From Phytophthora quininea (lineage: Eukaryota; Oomycota; Peronosporomycetes; Peronosporales; Peronosporaceae), in assembly GCA_011947345.1 (NCBI GenBank), contig JAAVTG010000721.1:1-64000 (forward strand): DNA of 64,000 nt. Reading direction: 5' to 3'. Both the position numbers and the translations under genes were made by a program. Positions 32,344 through 44,205 of the stretch are shown here, one piece after another. The number at the start of each line of letters is the position of its first letter. Position 1 is the stretch's first letter. The notes below the pieces were generated by a model. That model saw nothing but the letters and a program-made list of their open reading frames with translations, made no database searches and had not been told where the DNA came from.

Positions 32344-32980
32344 GAAGAACGAGAACTGCAAGTTCTACCAGGCGTATCTGACCGAGTTTGAAGACAGAAC
32401 GGATGAATTTCCTGCAAGACAACCTGCCGACTCGCAACATTTGGAAGCTGTGGCCTTGAGAAGTTCACGACATTCGAAGCCTTGAATTCGGAGGAGCTCA
32501 AGATATACCTCAAGTGCGTCTCCAAGTTTGTCGACAAGGCCATCAAGGAAGAAAGACTTCCGAACTCGCGAACATATAAATCGGACAAAGTAAATTCAAA
32601 CACTTTTTCTTGGGTTTGAGGAGTTGTCGCAACGAGATCTGAGTCTTACCATGTGGAATCAACTCGGTCTCGAGAAATTCAAGAACCCCACAGCCTTGTA
32701 ACTGTCGGAAAAATTAAAGATTTACGTCAAGTATGTCACCGAGTTCGACGCTAAGGCCATTCAAACAGGAAGAATGCCGAATCTAAATCTCGGGGAAATC
32801 TTTTCTCCACAATCTCGAGCTGAGTTTGATGCGGCCCTTGCGATTCGGACTGCGGAGAAGCGGCCTGAAGCGTATATCAGGGCGTCGCCCGGACTTGCAC
32901 GGAAAACGGGAGAATACCTCACCAGTCATCCGAACTACTTTACACAATACTTGGGGATGTGGCTAAAGATGTCTTGTTGA
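32344..32980 (+). pseudogene. RXLR-family effector relic, several frames
   Basis: Pieces of the helical domain in changing frames: NCKFYQAYLTEFED, then a region around 32480-32560 (EELKIYLKCVSKFVDKAIKEE), then KLKIYVKYVTEFDAKAIQT, SRAEFDAALAIRTAEKRPEAY and HPNYFTQYLG ending at TGA 32978-32980. There is no signal peptide or RXLR. The second half is nearly identical to the minus-strand relic at 35530-35868, so one is a duplicate of the other. A LINE with a target duplication sits immediately downstream. Confidence 0.65.
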
Positions 32981-33001
32981 CTGACTATTGGAGCTAGGAG
33001 G

Positions 33002-33682
33002 AAGGAAGGAAATTGAATTGATTAACTGTTTAGCGGATTTCTCGTCTTAAGGTGATAAGCTATCTATCCGTGAGAGTTACGTTCGTGTCGTCCACAAGTG
33101 GTGAATGGGTTCCGGGATATTATTTTCTGGCGGATCAAAGCCAAGTTTTTGCAGCACGCAGACCACAGTAGTGCAGTTGCAACGAAGCTCATGTGCGTGT
33201 TGATAGAGAGGAATTGGTAGTGCATCTTGAACGAGTTCAGCAGTTTGAGAATATTTGGCACTTCAGCTGTCGTTTCCTGGAAATGAATGTCGTTCCTGAG
33301 CCGCCATGTTGCATGAAACACAATCACTGTGTAGATCCTCCATAGAAGTATCAGTTCTTTGTGCTCACTTCTCCTGTTCCTACGAAGGTCTTGCAATCTT
33401 GGGAAGAGTAGCAACCTCCAGCTTAGATCGACGCAAAAGAACGTCGACCACCGGCTCCATAGTTCGCTCCACATTGGTTCTAATAACGGGCACGTGAAAA
33501 ACAGTGTTCTACCGTTTCGATCTCCTGGCATTCCGGACGAACGCAGTTTTGGATGGTAGGATTTAGTTCTCTGAGGAAGTATAGTCGTGAACCGACTGTG
33601 AGGTCTCCAAAGCACATTCGTACTATCACATCATGAATTACCGGCAGTAGATATCCACGTAGAGAAATCACACTGGACAAGG
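33002..33682 (-). mobile_element. LINE 3' end with 17-bp target-site duplication
   Basis: Minus-strand copy of the LINE 3' region (zf-RVT and C-terminal segment, then the shared 3' end at 33002-33060). It is flanked by CTATTGGAGCTAGGAGG at 32985-33001 and again at 33683-33699, a 17-bp direct repeat as left by target-primed reverse transcription. 5'-truncated to ~680 bp. It inserted in or beside the effector relic at 32344. Confidence 0.85.
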
Positions 33683-33734
33683 CTATTGGAGCTAGGAGGG
33701 AAGACTAATCGCCAACGGGGCACTTACCTACGAT

Positions 33735-33875
33735 GTGGTTTTCGCCATTTCGTCCAGATATTCCTGGAAGAAAAGTAGTTGGCGTTCGTCGTGAGATCTA
33801 CCCCCATTTTGCCGGTCAATCCCAGCGATACCTTGATATAGTCTTCAGGTCTTTCCTACATGATCCGAATACGAT
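33735..33875 (-). pseudogene. RXLR-family C-terminal fragment
   Basis: Minus strand: ERPEDYIKVSLGLTGKMG ... NANYFS, the last helical unit of the family, with a stop just before ERPEDY. About 45 codons only. Confidence 0.55.
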
Positions 33876-34071
33876 CTCGACAACGAAGATGGCAACCATC
33901 AATAGATGGAATACAAAAGAAACGGGCGGGTTCCATGAGTGCGTGAACGATGTTTGTGGTAGCAAACTAATCAATCCATTCTACTGAAATGTAATCGGTG
34001 GGCTTAAGCGAAAGACGCTGTTGAGGATAGCATCTTCTGCTACTCTGGTTGTTCTACCTGCCAGGACGCGA

Positions 34072-34830
34072 TCACGAGGTGGGTTTCGCGACGCCATCCA
34101 GAAACGCCTTAAAGTAGTTATAGTTTCCGTGCTCAATCAATTCCGCCCCCGTTACCCCGTTACCCCGGTCAGTCCCAGCGAAGCCCTGACGTGCTCTTCC
34201 GGTCTCTTCTCAGCGGTGCGAATCGCAAGTTTCACTTTAAACTCGGTTCGAGACGCTGGGAAAAAGACACCATAAAGTCTTGGATTCGGAAGTAGTTTTC
34301 CGTTATGGCCTTGTCGTCGAACTTGCTGACGTACTTGATGTATATCTTAATTTCGTCCGATCTGGTAAATCAACTTAAATTTCTTCTTAATTTCGTCCGA
34401 TCCCTTGAGGGTTTCAATCCTCTTGAACTTGTCGAGACCGAGCAGCATCCACATGTTGAGAGTCGGGATATCTTTCCCTGATAGTTCATCAATCCTCCCT
34501 TCAAACATCGTCAGATACGCCTAGTAGAACTTGTAGTTTTTGTCCTTCGCGAGTTTTGCACCAAACTTGTTCCCCAACTTTAATTTGGTTTTGACCTTTG
34601 CTGGGGTCCAGTATCGCTGGAACCAATCATCGACTTGGTGCCACTTGGCTGTCTCCTCCGCGTTTTAGCCGCTCGATTTTTACAGCAAGGGATGACAGGA
34701 CTGGAAGTTGCATTCGTTCTTCATCGTCGACTCTTAACTTTCGACCAGGAGGGTCCGCTGAAGAAATCTCCGCTATGAGACTAGCGAAGTAAATGACTGT
34801 CATCAGCAGCATCACGTGAAGTAGACGCAT
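34072..34830 (-). pseudogene. RXLR (RKLR-VDDEER) effector relic
   Basis: ATG 34830 starts MRLLHVMLLMTVIYFASLIA (signal peptide). Then comes GRKLRVDDEERMQLP, where RXLR and EER are almost adjacent. A one-base shift near 34660 moves the frame into WHQVDDWFQRYW, VKTKLKLGNKFG and NYKFY, where TAG interrupts AYLTMFEG. A short duplicated segment near 34350-34390 (SDEIKK twice) follows, then further shifts, and the C-terminus (EKRPEEHVRASLGL, HGNYNYFKAFLD) ends at TGA 34072. It includes a GTTACCCC triplication (34151-34175). Clearly decayed. Confidence 0.7.
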
Positions 34831-35057
34831 GGTTGAGCTTGAAGTGAGACTGGTGTTACCTGGACGATGAATTGGCGACTGACAACCAAGATCATCCATC
34901 CGCATTGCGTGTTTACGAAAGATAACACAAAAGGGTCGGGAAAACATGTAGGTCATCAATTTTTCTGGTATAAGACTGTCGAGTAAAACCAAATCGACCA
35001 TTGGTTCAAGTTATACCAGATCCGGAACAAGTCAAGCGCGACTTAAAGTTATGAGAA

Positions 35058-35455
35058 AATGTGGCGACGAAGGACAAATACTCTAAGTTCTACAAGGTAT
35101 ATCTGACCAAGTTTGAAGGCAGAACGGACGAATTTTCGCAAGACAACCTGTCGGCCCTCAACATTTGGAAGCTTGGCTTGACAAGTTCACGATAGCTGAA
35201 GCGTTGAAGGGATCAGCAGAACTCAAGATCTACCTCAAGTACATGACAGGTTTGACGACAAGGCAATCATCCCTCCCTTGATGAAATGTACCGCCCAGCT
35301 TCTAGAGCCGAGTTTGTCGCGAGACTCGGTCAGCCGCGATGAGATGACCCGAAGATTATGTTAAGGCGTCCCCAGGACTTATCGGTAGAACGGAGACAGA
35401 TCTCATGGGGAACACCAATTACCACTTCTTGATGGAGTATCTGAAATGAGTGGCT
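35058..35455 (+). pseudogene. RXLR-family domain fragment
   Basis: Plus strand: KFYKVYLTKFEGRTDEF, then ALNIWKLGL, then shifted pieces (ELKIYLKYM, SRAEFVARLG) with stops. No signal or RXLR. It is oriented opposite to its neighbours at 34072 and 35530. Confidence 0.6.
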
Positions 35456-35529
35456 AAAACAACATTTGTAGGCAATCGCCCTGGTCGGTATTGCGTATGT
35501 GACGATAACATTCGGCTTATCTCCTAGTG

Positions 35530-36089
35530 CTAAAACTCGATCAACGAGACATTTTTAGCCACATTCCCCAAGTATTGTGTAAAGTAATTTGGATGACTGG
35601 TGAGGTATTCTCCCGTTTTCCGTGCAAGTCCGGGCGACGCCCTGATATACGCTTCAGGCCGCTTCTCCGCAGTCCGAATCGCAAGGGCCGTATCAAACTC
35701 AGCTCGAGATTGTGGAGAAAAGATTTCCCCGAGATTTAGATTCGGCATTCTTCCTGTTTGAATGGCCTTAGCGTCGAACTCGGTGACATACTTGACGTAA
35801 ATCTTTAATTTTTCCTTGACCTGAACCGGGGACTGGTATCTCTCGATCAATCGTCGATTTGATTCCACGTGCCAATCTCGCTGGCCTCTTCAGCCTCCTT
35901 GACAGCTCTCAAATCTCGCAGCAATGGATGACACGCCAGGGATGTTGGCACGCTCTTCAGTTCCTTTGTTAACTCGCAACTTTCATCCGTGATTGAACGC
36001 ATCGCCTTTACCAATGAGGAGATTTCGGTTGGATTGGTTGAAGCAAAGAAGGTGATCGATATCGCCACTAAAAGGTAGCGAAACCACAT
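35530..36089 (-). pseudogene. RXLR-family effector relic, middle deleted
   Basis: ATG 36089 gives a signal peptide (MWFRYLLVAISITFFAS). The next segment holds KLRVNKGTEER in a second frame behind a TGA, so the RXLR arginine position is lost. After ESNRRLIERY the family's first helical repeat is missing, and the frame continues with VKEKLKIYVKYVTEFD ... EKRPEAYIRASPGL ... HPNYFTQYLG to TAG 35530. The second half is near-identical to 32670-32980. Confidence 0.65.
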
Positions 36090-36754
36090 GGCGATGTTGG
36101 GAATTCGTGAACAGCTTCGAGTAAGAGACTAAAGAATTCCTGACCACCGTACGGTAACCAAAGGGGCATCAACCCAAGCTGGATTACCAGACAGCTCGAA
36201 GCGATGGGGAAATGCACGCGCTCGAGGTGCGCTAGTGTTCGTGAATTCAGGACTGTTTTAAGCTAGACACACAGTTCTAGTGCCATGAAGCAAGTTAGTC
36301 TTTGATCGACGATCAGAGATCAGTGATCGCATCTTTATTTTTCGCTCCAGGTGTTCTGGAAAGTGGAGACTGCCGATATTGCTTCTGTTGTAACTGATTT
36401 CTTGGGATTGCTCAAGTTGAGAATTTACTGATACGAGCAAGAAGCGAAAACGCTTTAGGCGTCCTGAAACATACTTCGAAGTACATGCGCCGTGGCAGTC
36501 GGGAATTATTTAGTCAGGCATACGCTCGGCTTGTAGTTCTCCGCCAGGACAACACCTCGTCAAACAAGAGATTTTCAAATCACTGGTAACTACGGTACAA
36601 ACAAGTTGGTGTCACTTGTTTCATTTTGCATTTTTTTAAGGATCTACTGTCGAGTACCACCCGCTGATGGGGAGGTCGACCGAGTCTGCAGAATCCTCCA
36701 ACATGAAATCAAATGCATGTGCAGCTCCACCATCTTCCATTCCCGCTCGCCAAT
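36090..36754. other. no gene seen
   Basis: 3' flank of the desaturase and 5' flank of the effector relic; no supported feature in ~660 bp. Confidence 0.45.
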
Positions 36755-38710
36755 TTACATGGCCGGGAACTCGAGGAGAAACTCCTTGCAGATGTCCGCG
36801 AGCTCGTCCACCACCTCCACCAAACCGGGGTAAAAGTCCGTCTCGTGGAAGCGCACGCCGTAATCCTTGCACAGCGACTTGACCAGCGGGTTGACCTTGC
36901 ACAGATTGTGGCGCGGCATCATGGGGAACAAGTGGTGCTCGATCTGGTAGTTGAGACCGCCGCAGAACCAGTCCATGAAGAAGCCCGGCGTGATGTTGCG
37001 CGTCGTGGTGACCTGCAGCTTCCAGAAGTCGGGCTTGTCCTCACGCTCGTAGACCGACATGCCGTTGTGGCCCACACTGAAGACCACAGCAAGCAGCGCT
37101 CCGCACGACATCTGCGAGACCATGAAGAACGCCAAGCCCTGCGCAACGGTCATGCCCGTCACCACCCAGGGATCGAAAAAAACATTGGCATTGTTACATT
37201 GTAAAATTGTTCGCCACAATATTGATTGTGGCGACCTCGACCAATATTGTCAGAATCGTGAGGGCAACTAGCAACTTCTACTCGTAGCTGTCGTGCTCTT
37301 CCGTCTCTGCTTCACAAGCTTCCCGCACTGCTTTCGAAATGATTTCGTTCGTAACAAGATCCCAGTTAAGCCTCAAGTAGAGGATTGACTCGAGCGTCTC
37401 CGCACTCATTCGCTTCCGCATATATCCAAGCATGCACTTCACTGCAGAGAACAGTCGTTCCACCTCGACGGAGGTAGCTGGAAGCCAAGCCAAATCGATG
37501 TATTTCGAGCGGTCTTCCTCTCTGGACTTGGATCTCTCTTCGATAGCTGCTTTGACTTCCCCAGGTGATCTGCGGCGTCTGATGGTAGGCGCGACTACTG
37601 CCTCGTTTCGCCGTACACCACTCGGATTTGCAGACCTTTGTGTACGAACACTAGAGGCTTTGGTGCGCTTCTTCTTTGAAGCGCCTGGCCGGGTCGATTT
37701 AGACTTGCTTCGCTTGCGCTTTACACCGGTTTCTGTGGAGACACAAGCACTAGCAGAATTAATGGAATCATATTCTGGGAGCGCAGAAGTCGATGGACAG
37801 CACTGGTTTCTTCTGGTGTCAATTGTTTCTCGTCACCTTGCATGATCTTGACTACTCCCATTTCAAATGCCGGAGATTCGACGGTCTGGCCATCGGCTTG
37901 GAGACGATCTTCCATCTCGGGGAAATCCGCTAACGCTTCATCTAGAATATCACACGCCAACACGAGCGTCAAATCACGGGCTTGAAGTCGCTTTGTAGAG
38001 TACTCCAGCAGCGTCATGTCGTCGAGCAGATCCAATATGCAGCAATGTTCAGCTGGGCTCGGCAGGTATTGAACGATAGGAAATCGACGCGAGTCGTCTG
38101 CAGGGATTTCGTCGGGCAAATATCGGTCGATGTCGGTGTCTCGCTCAAATAAATGAAGGAAAGGTTGGAGCTGCTTGTATTGCTTCAACATTCGGTGAAT
38201 CCCGCTCCAGCGTAGCTCGTGCATCGCGACAGGTTTTAATTTGCAGCCGTTCGCTTTTATCAAAGCGATGCGTTTCACTGACTTCAGCTTGCGCATTAGC
38301 ACGGAGACCTTGGTAATCGTATCCTTGAACGGCCTCAAGAATTCTTTAACGGCAAAGTTAAATCGGTGCGCAGCACACCCGATCATTGGCGCTTCGACAC
38401 GACGAGAAATGGCCTTATTCGTTTCCATGTTGTCGCAAACTATAGCGACGATGTCGTGGATGTGGAGATCGTACTGGTCTAGTATCATATCCAGTAGTCG
38501 GATATGCTCGTCTGCCGTCATGCTCTGCTCATCGAGGAAGGAGGATAGTGCTAAAAATCTCCACCCTTTGCGCGTAACAGCAAACACAGCAAGAGAATGC
38601 TCTCCACCGTCAGTGACTCCGTCAAACACCAGCACAAACTTCTCGCCCTTCAGCTCTTCGCGGACAAAAGGTTCGATTAGGTCTACGCAGGAGACCATAC
38701 GCGCCTTCAA

Positions 38711-38943
38711 TGTTGTGGGTTTTACTGGAAGACGAATGAGTCTTGATAAGCTTGCGTTGTAGCAGGAAAAAGGAAGACTGAGCTATATGAAAGTGCCCTG
38801 ACGGCAAGTAGACACGAGACGCTGCAGCGTCTGTGCGAAGGAAGTGAAACCTATGAAACCTAAAGCAGTGAAACCTATGGGAATGAAACCTAAAACTGCT
38901 GGAGTTGGGAGTTGTTGCCTTTTGAGGGATGCTATCCATCACA
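38711..38943 (-). repeat. chromovirus 3' LTR
   Basis: 233 bp, identical to 43973-44205; preceded on the coding strand by the polypurine tract. Confidence 0.92.
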
Positions 38944-41900
38944 ATCCCTCCTTTAGACGAGCAGTGGCCCGGGTATCGGGTAGCTGGTCGAGATACTCGC
39001 GGATGAGCTCCTTGACTTGTCCGAGGTTAGCAAGTGGCTCCCATGACGGGGAAATTGAGGTGTTTATCCACTTGACCTTGTACTGCTGAATACCCTTGCG
39101 TTTTCGATGCCCCGTAATCGCTTGGACCAATTCACCAGTCGATCCGTCGGCAACGAGTACTGCAGGAACTCGTTGTTGGCGACTTGGCTCGGGATCGTAG
39201 TGGTGACGTCGAAGCAAAGAGACGTGAAACTCGGGAAAAAGACGCAAACCCTCCGGCAGAGTCAAGCGGTAGCGATCAGGACCCGTGACCGACTCAATAC
39301 GGTATGGCCCGATAAACCGAGACGCAAATTTGCGCTTGCCCGCTGATCCAGTGTGCGCGATGTCGAGGTTCTTCGTATCTAGTAGCACTTTATCGCCAAC
39401 GGCAAAAATGGCAGTCGGACGGTTGCGATCGTAGTGGCGATGCCAGGAACGCTGAGCCGCAGCCATGGCATCTTGCGCGGCGATCAGAATGGCTTGCTGA
39501 GATTCGAGAAATGTTGCGGCTGGCTGAAGCGAAGTAGTAGCAGGGGTAGCGCCAAATCACTCACCGATCGCGGTAAATAGCCAAGATCCGCGACGAATGG
39601 GGCCAAACCCGTAGTCGAATGGACTCGAGAATTGTACGCAAATTCCGCCAACGGTAGAAATCCCTCCCAATCGGTCTGATGCGGCTCGAGGAAGTGTCGA
39701 AGGTACTCGATGATGAACTTGTTAGTCACCTCCGACTGCCCATCTGTGGAAGGTTTGAACGCCGTGCTCAAATGCAAGTCGGAACCTTGGAGCTTCATGA
39801 TGTTCGTCCAGAGCTTCGAAGTAAATTTGGGATCGCGGTCGGAGACAATTGAGCTGGGAAGACCATGTAGACGTTGATAGGATGCACAGAACTGCTTGGC
39901 AGTGTCAAGGGCTGAGTCTGTACTTGAAGCTGGCGTGAAGTGTGCTCGTTTTGTTAGTCGATCAACAATCACCATTATCGCGTCATGACCGACAGCCGTC
40001 GTTGGTAGGCTCACCATGAAGTCCATGCTGATATCTTGCCAGCGTGCCGACGGAATATCCAGTGGATGTAGTAGCCCCGGTGCTTTACCGCGTGGGTTCT
40101 TCGAACGTTGGCAGGACTCACAACTCGCCACATACTTGCGAACGCTTTTCACCAAATTAGGCCAGTAATACTTCGCTGCCATGAAAATGTGGGTCTTATG
40201 ATATCCAGGGTGACCTCGAGACGCAACATCATGTTCCTCAAAAAGCAGTCGATTGCGTAGTGCTGGGTCGACAGGAATGCACAATCGGCGTGGAGCATCA
40301 GAAAATGGCTGGAAGTAAACTAGGCCGTTGTCAACGTGAAAAAGCCGAAACTCTGATGATGGCCTGGCCTGCTCCGTGGTTAGCTGTTTCAAAATTGGAC
40401 CGAGGAACGTGTCTGTAGGCCCCAGCCGCCGGCACTCGTCGAAAATGGTAGGTGAACTAGTGAGACTCATTGCGAAAAGCGCGTTTGGCTCGACTGCAAG
40501 CTCTGGTGTGGTCAACGAAGCCAAGAGCGCCGATAGACTGATAGCCCGAGCGGTGCCGTCGTTCCAGACGGGTTTTCGAGAGATCATATCCGCCACAAAA
40601 TTCGACTTGCCTTCAATCCACTTGAACATGGGCTGAAATAAAGCCAACTCGTTGAGCCAGCGCGCCAGTCGTTGCGAGCACGTTTGTTGTTGGAGAATGG
40701 TAGCTATCGTGTGATGATCTGTGTTAATGTAGAATGGCCGATCGATCAAATACACTTTCCAGAGTCGCATCGCGTGCAGTGCGGCAAGAAGCTCCTTCTC
40801 GCGAGTCGGGTAGATTACTTCAGCTCGAGAAAGTTTTCGCCCACCGTAAGCGATCACTCGCTCTGCGCCATGCTCATCGCGTTGGAACAGATAGCCACCA
40901 ACTGCAAAGTCTGAAGCGTCCATACTGACGTGGAAGGGCTGCGAAAAATCGGGGTGTGCCAATATTGGCGGCGATGTTAGCCTCTCCTTGAGTGTTTTGA
41001 ACGCTGACCTGTGCACTTCGGTGAACTTGATCTCGTCATTCTTAGCCTTGCCCTTGGTCAGTTCCGTGAGTGGAGCTACTAAAGCAGCGAAGTCGGGACA
41101 AAACCGTAGGACATACACACACGTACCCAAGAACGACTGAAGCTGATGCTTCGTGTGGGGTTCCGGCCAGTCGGCAATGATGCTGCACTTGGTAGGGTCC
41201 ATGCGAACACCTTCTCTACCGATAAAATCACCAAGACAGGGTATCTCCGCAGCACAGAATGTGCACTTAGAGAGTTTGATGTACAAGTTCTGATCCACGC
41301 AGCGCTGGAATACCTTCTCCAAAGCGGCGAGATGCTCCTCCACAGATTCTGAAGCTGTAAACACGAAAATGTCGTCGAAGTAGGTTTGGCAGAAATCGCG
41401 TTGATCACTGAAGATGCTCTGCACAAGCCGGTTGAAGCACGACGGGCTGCTGGACACTCCCATCGGGGTGACCAGGTACTCGTAGAGTCCATCGGGTGTG
41501 GAGAAGGCTGTGTACGGGATCGAGTCCGCGCGCAGTCGGACTTGATAAAAACCCCAAAGCAGGTCCATGGCTGAGAACAGTTTGGCCCCAGCCATCGCTT
41601 GATAAATCTCCTCCTTGCGTGGGATGGGGTTGGCTGGCACGCGCATCTTAGCATTCAGCCCTCTGAAGTCATGTACAATGCGCCATTCTCCGGAGCTCTT
41701 CCGCACACAAAATGTTGGCGAACAGTAAGGAGACGCCGACTTGCGGATAATCTTTGCTGCTAGCATTTCCTTCGTCCACAGACGAATCGCCTCTCGTTGA
41801 GCTGCAGACAAAGGGAACTGCTTCCGATGCACTGGCGTGTTGTCTGTCAGCTCGATACTCGCCTCCATTAGACCCTCGCGCACAGGAGGCACAGACGGAA

Positions 41901-42402
41901 GTTCTTCCCGGAATAATTGAGACCGAAACTTGCAGAGAAGGGGATAGGCCGGTGATGTCTTCAACGCTTCCCAAGCGAGTTCTTCCTTGGAAGGCGACTC
42001 ACTTGCGTTGAACAGGAGACAGAATTCGTTGTCGGTGGCCTGGAGCAGGTTCTTCAGTTGTTTAGTTGAGACGACACGAGTAGCTCCATGAGCAGACTCG
42101 TAGTTGTGGCGACTGTAATAATGCAGTAACTCTGTGTCGGAGCACGCAGTAGACCTTGCAGAACTGCGAACGCGACGACCGCCAACCCGGGCTGCGATGT
42201 TAGCGGGTACGCACTGACAAAAAGCCAATGATACGTCGCTGTTGCGTGGCGCGATAGAGCGGGTTGCCCAATCGATATCCGGGTTTGAAGTAGATAACCA
42301 AGGCATGCCCAGGAGGACATCCTTGCCTTCGGGCACCTCCATGACGAGGGCTCGAGTAACATAAGGGGTAAAACCGGGAATGAGGCACTTCAACCGTGCC
42401 AC
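38939..42402 (-). CDS. chromovirus pol (PR-RT-RH-IN-chromodomain)
   Basis: RT with YFDDIFV and the preceding SSPSCFNRL block; RNase H (MDASDFAVGGYL ... NTDHHTI); integrase with H-H-C-C finger (HPGYHKTH ... CESCQRSK) and catalytic core (ISMDFMVSLP; VSDRDPKF; STDGQSEVTN). A C-terminal chromodomain (QQYKVKWINTSISPSWEP) marks the chromovirus clade, which targets chromatin. The frame stops at 39484 after GGGG 39543-39546 and resumes for the last 175 residues (to 38939); one extra G restores one ORF of about 1150 residues. The protease starts in the gag frame (STFIDCGASFN). Confidence 0.9.
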
Positions 42403-42416
42403 CTTTCGCGGAATGA

Positions 42417-43853
42417 TTAACTTTTGCCGCCACCAATTCGGATAGAGACAGGTGTGGTGTAGTTCTTCACTGACAGGCCGAGCTGTTCAACGAGCTTGGG
42501 CGTGATAGCGTTAAACGATGCACCGCAATCGATAAAAGTGGAAACAGCCTGCGACTGAATCGTAGCCGACTGTTCCAAGAAACCATAAATTCCGTCCTTG
42601 GGTCTACGGTATGTCGGGCTGTCGCGGCTGTAAACGAATAGAGCCGGTGACTTCTCGCATACAGATGGACTCGAAGCCGGTGTGGCTGGGCTCACAGACT
42701 GCGTATGGTCTGCACAGTCGGAGCCGTGCTCGGCGGGGCGCCAGCCCGCCGAGCCAATTACTTTTTGCACTCCAGTGTTCCCGCGATCGGGACACACTGG
42801 CGCAATGTGGCCTAGCTGGCCACAGATGTGGCAGACGATCGGAGTCTTTGCCTTGGGCTTGTTATTTGAAGCTCGCGGGGTAGAATCGGAAGCTGGCTTG
42901 TTCTGCTTCTTCTCGGTTGTGGAGGCTAAAGGCTTCGTGTCGCCAGGACCAGCACTCCGAGCATCCTCAAAACGTTGCGCGTGCATGATGGCGTCATGTA
43001 GCGTCGTAGGAATGTTTTGCGAGATGTGACAGCTGGTGTCCGATCGTAAGTTTTGCTGATAGAACCACCGCTTCACAATCTCAGGGAGTTCCATGGTCGA
43101 CTGCGAGAGGAGCAGCATAAACTTCGACGTGTAGTCCTGCTGCGTTCCAGAAACGCGCAGCTTGTAGAGCTTCGTCAACAGCTTGTAATCAAAATCACTA
43201 TCACGAAACCGTAGACGAATCTGCTGTTTGAACACAGCCCAGACGCGTGGTGACTCACCCAGTGTAGTCTTGAATTCTCGATACCACGACATGGCTTCAG
43301 TGCCTAAAAAGGGGACAACCATGTCGACGAACCGAGAGTCTGGGGAATCCCGCTCAGCAGCGTACGCGCTGAAGTGTTCCTCGATGTGGAATAGCCACAG
43401 CTCGAGGTCTTCAGAGGACTTGCCATTGAACTTCGGCGGGTCCGCCTTCTGCTTCTGCGTGTTCGCACGCGCCTGGCTCTCGAACATTTCGCGCTGAAAC
43501 AACGCTTGTTGTTGCATAAACGCTTGGAATTGCTGCTGCTGGGCCTGCATGGCTTGCTGTTGCTGCGCTTGCATGGATTGCTGCTGTACGATGAACATCT
43601 GCATGAGCTGTGCAGCTACATCAGCTCCGGCAGCGGCTGGAGGCGTTGGGGCCTGAGTCGTGTTGCCGGTGGCGGCAGCTGGGACAGTGGACGGCCCAGG
43701 GTTTGCTGCGGCCTCACCGCTTGTTGCGTGACCTTCGGTACCAGCCATATTGGAGTCGTGCATTCCCGCCATGTTGTCTTCGTCGTCTAGCCGGCTCTGC
43801 TGACGGGGGCGAAGGTTGGGGGACACGTCTTCAACGGGTCGGGGTGTTTTCAT
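42417..43853 (-). CDS. chromovirus gag with CCHC knuckle
   Basis: 478 residues from ATG 43853. Gln-rich segment, retrotransposon gag domain (ELWLFHIEEHFSAY ... SWYREFKTTLG), zinc knuckle CHICGQLGHIAPVC, and the start of an aspartic protease (FIDCGASFNAI). It ends at TAA 42417 after GGGKS. The A run at 42422-42425 separates it from the pol frame: either one missing A or a -1 ribosomal shift would link them. Confidence 0.9.
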   Translation of the reverse strand: MKTPRPVEDVSPNLRPRQQSRLDDEDNMAGMHDSNMAGTEGHATSGEAAANPGPSTVPAAATGNTTQAPTPPAAAGADVAAQLMQMFIVQQQSMQAQQQQAMQAQQQQFQAFMQQQALFQREMFESQARANTQKQKADPPKFNGKSSEDLELWLFHIEEHFSAYAAERDSPDSRFVDMVVPFLGTEAMSWYREFKTTLGESPRVWAVFKQQIRLRFRDSDFDYKLLTKLYKLRVSGTQQDYTSKFMLLLSQSTMELPEIVKRWFYQQNLRSDTSCHISQNIPTTLHDAIMHAQRFEDARSAGPGDTKPLASTTEKKQNKPASDSTPRASNNKPKAKTPIVCHICGQLGHIAPVCPDRGNTGVQKVIGSAGWRPAEHGSDCADHTQSVSPATPASSPSVCEKSPALFVYSRDSPTYRRPKDGIYGFLEQSATIQSQAVSTFIDCGASFNAITPKLVEQLGLSVKNYTTPVSIRIGGGKS

Positions 43854-43972
43854 GCGCTTAAGTATCGCACTTAGCCGAGGCGATACAGTAGTCCGGACTT
43901 GCTAACGGCGAGTTGGGACTGGGCTGGAAACTTGAATTCGATCCAGGTATACCTCAGGTATAATTTCGAAAT

Positions 43973-44205
43973 TGTTGTGGGTTTTACTGGAAGACGAATG
44001 AGTCTTGATAAGCTTGCGTTGTAGCAGGAAAAAGGAAGACTGAGCTATATGAAAGTGCCCTGACGGCAAGTAGACACGAGACGCTGCAGCGTCTGTGCGA
44101 AGGAAGTGAAACCTATGAAACCTAAAGCAGTGAAACCTATGGGAATGAAACCTAAAACTGCTGGAGTTGGGAGTTGTTGCCTTTTGAGGGATGCTATCCA
44201 TCACA
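43973..44205 (-). repeat. chromovirus 5' LTR
   Basis: 233 bp, identical to 38711-38943; beside the TTCAA duplication at 44206-44210. Confidence 0.92.

Larger units (their letters stand above)
38711..44205 (-). mobile_element. Ty3/gypsy chromovirus, full length with identical LTRs
   Basis: LTRs 38711-38943 and 43973-44205 are both 233 bp and identical by eye. They start TGTGATGG and end CCACAACA on the coding strand (TG...CA). The target duplication is TTCAA at 38706-38710 and 44206-44210. A purine tract (AAAGGAGGGAT) precedes the 3' LTR. Order: gag, protease, RT, RNase H, integrase, chromodomain. Identical LTRs mean a very recent insertion. I see no clear tRNA primer-binding TGG after the 5' LTR. 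Confidence 0.92.

Noticed and set aside
36713..37204. 163-codon plus-strand open frame
   Set aside because: Antisense of the desaturase 3' exon.
42417..42430. Programmed -1 frameshift between gag and pol
   Set aside because: Not excluded, but the A run fits the window-wide pattern of short homopolymers and no convincing slippery heptamer plus stem-loop is visible.
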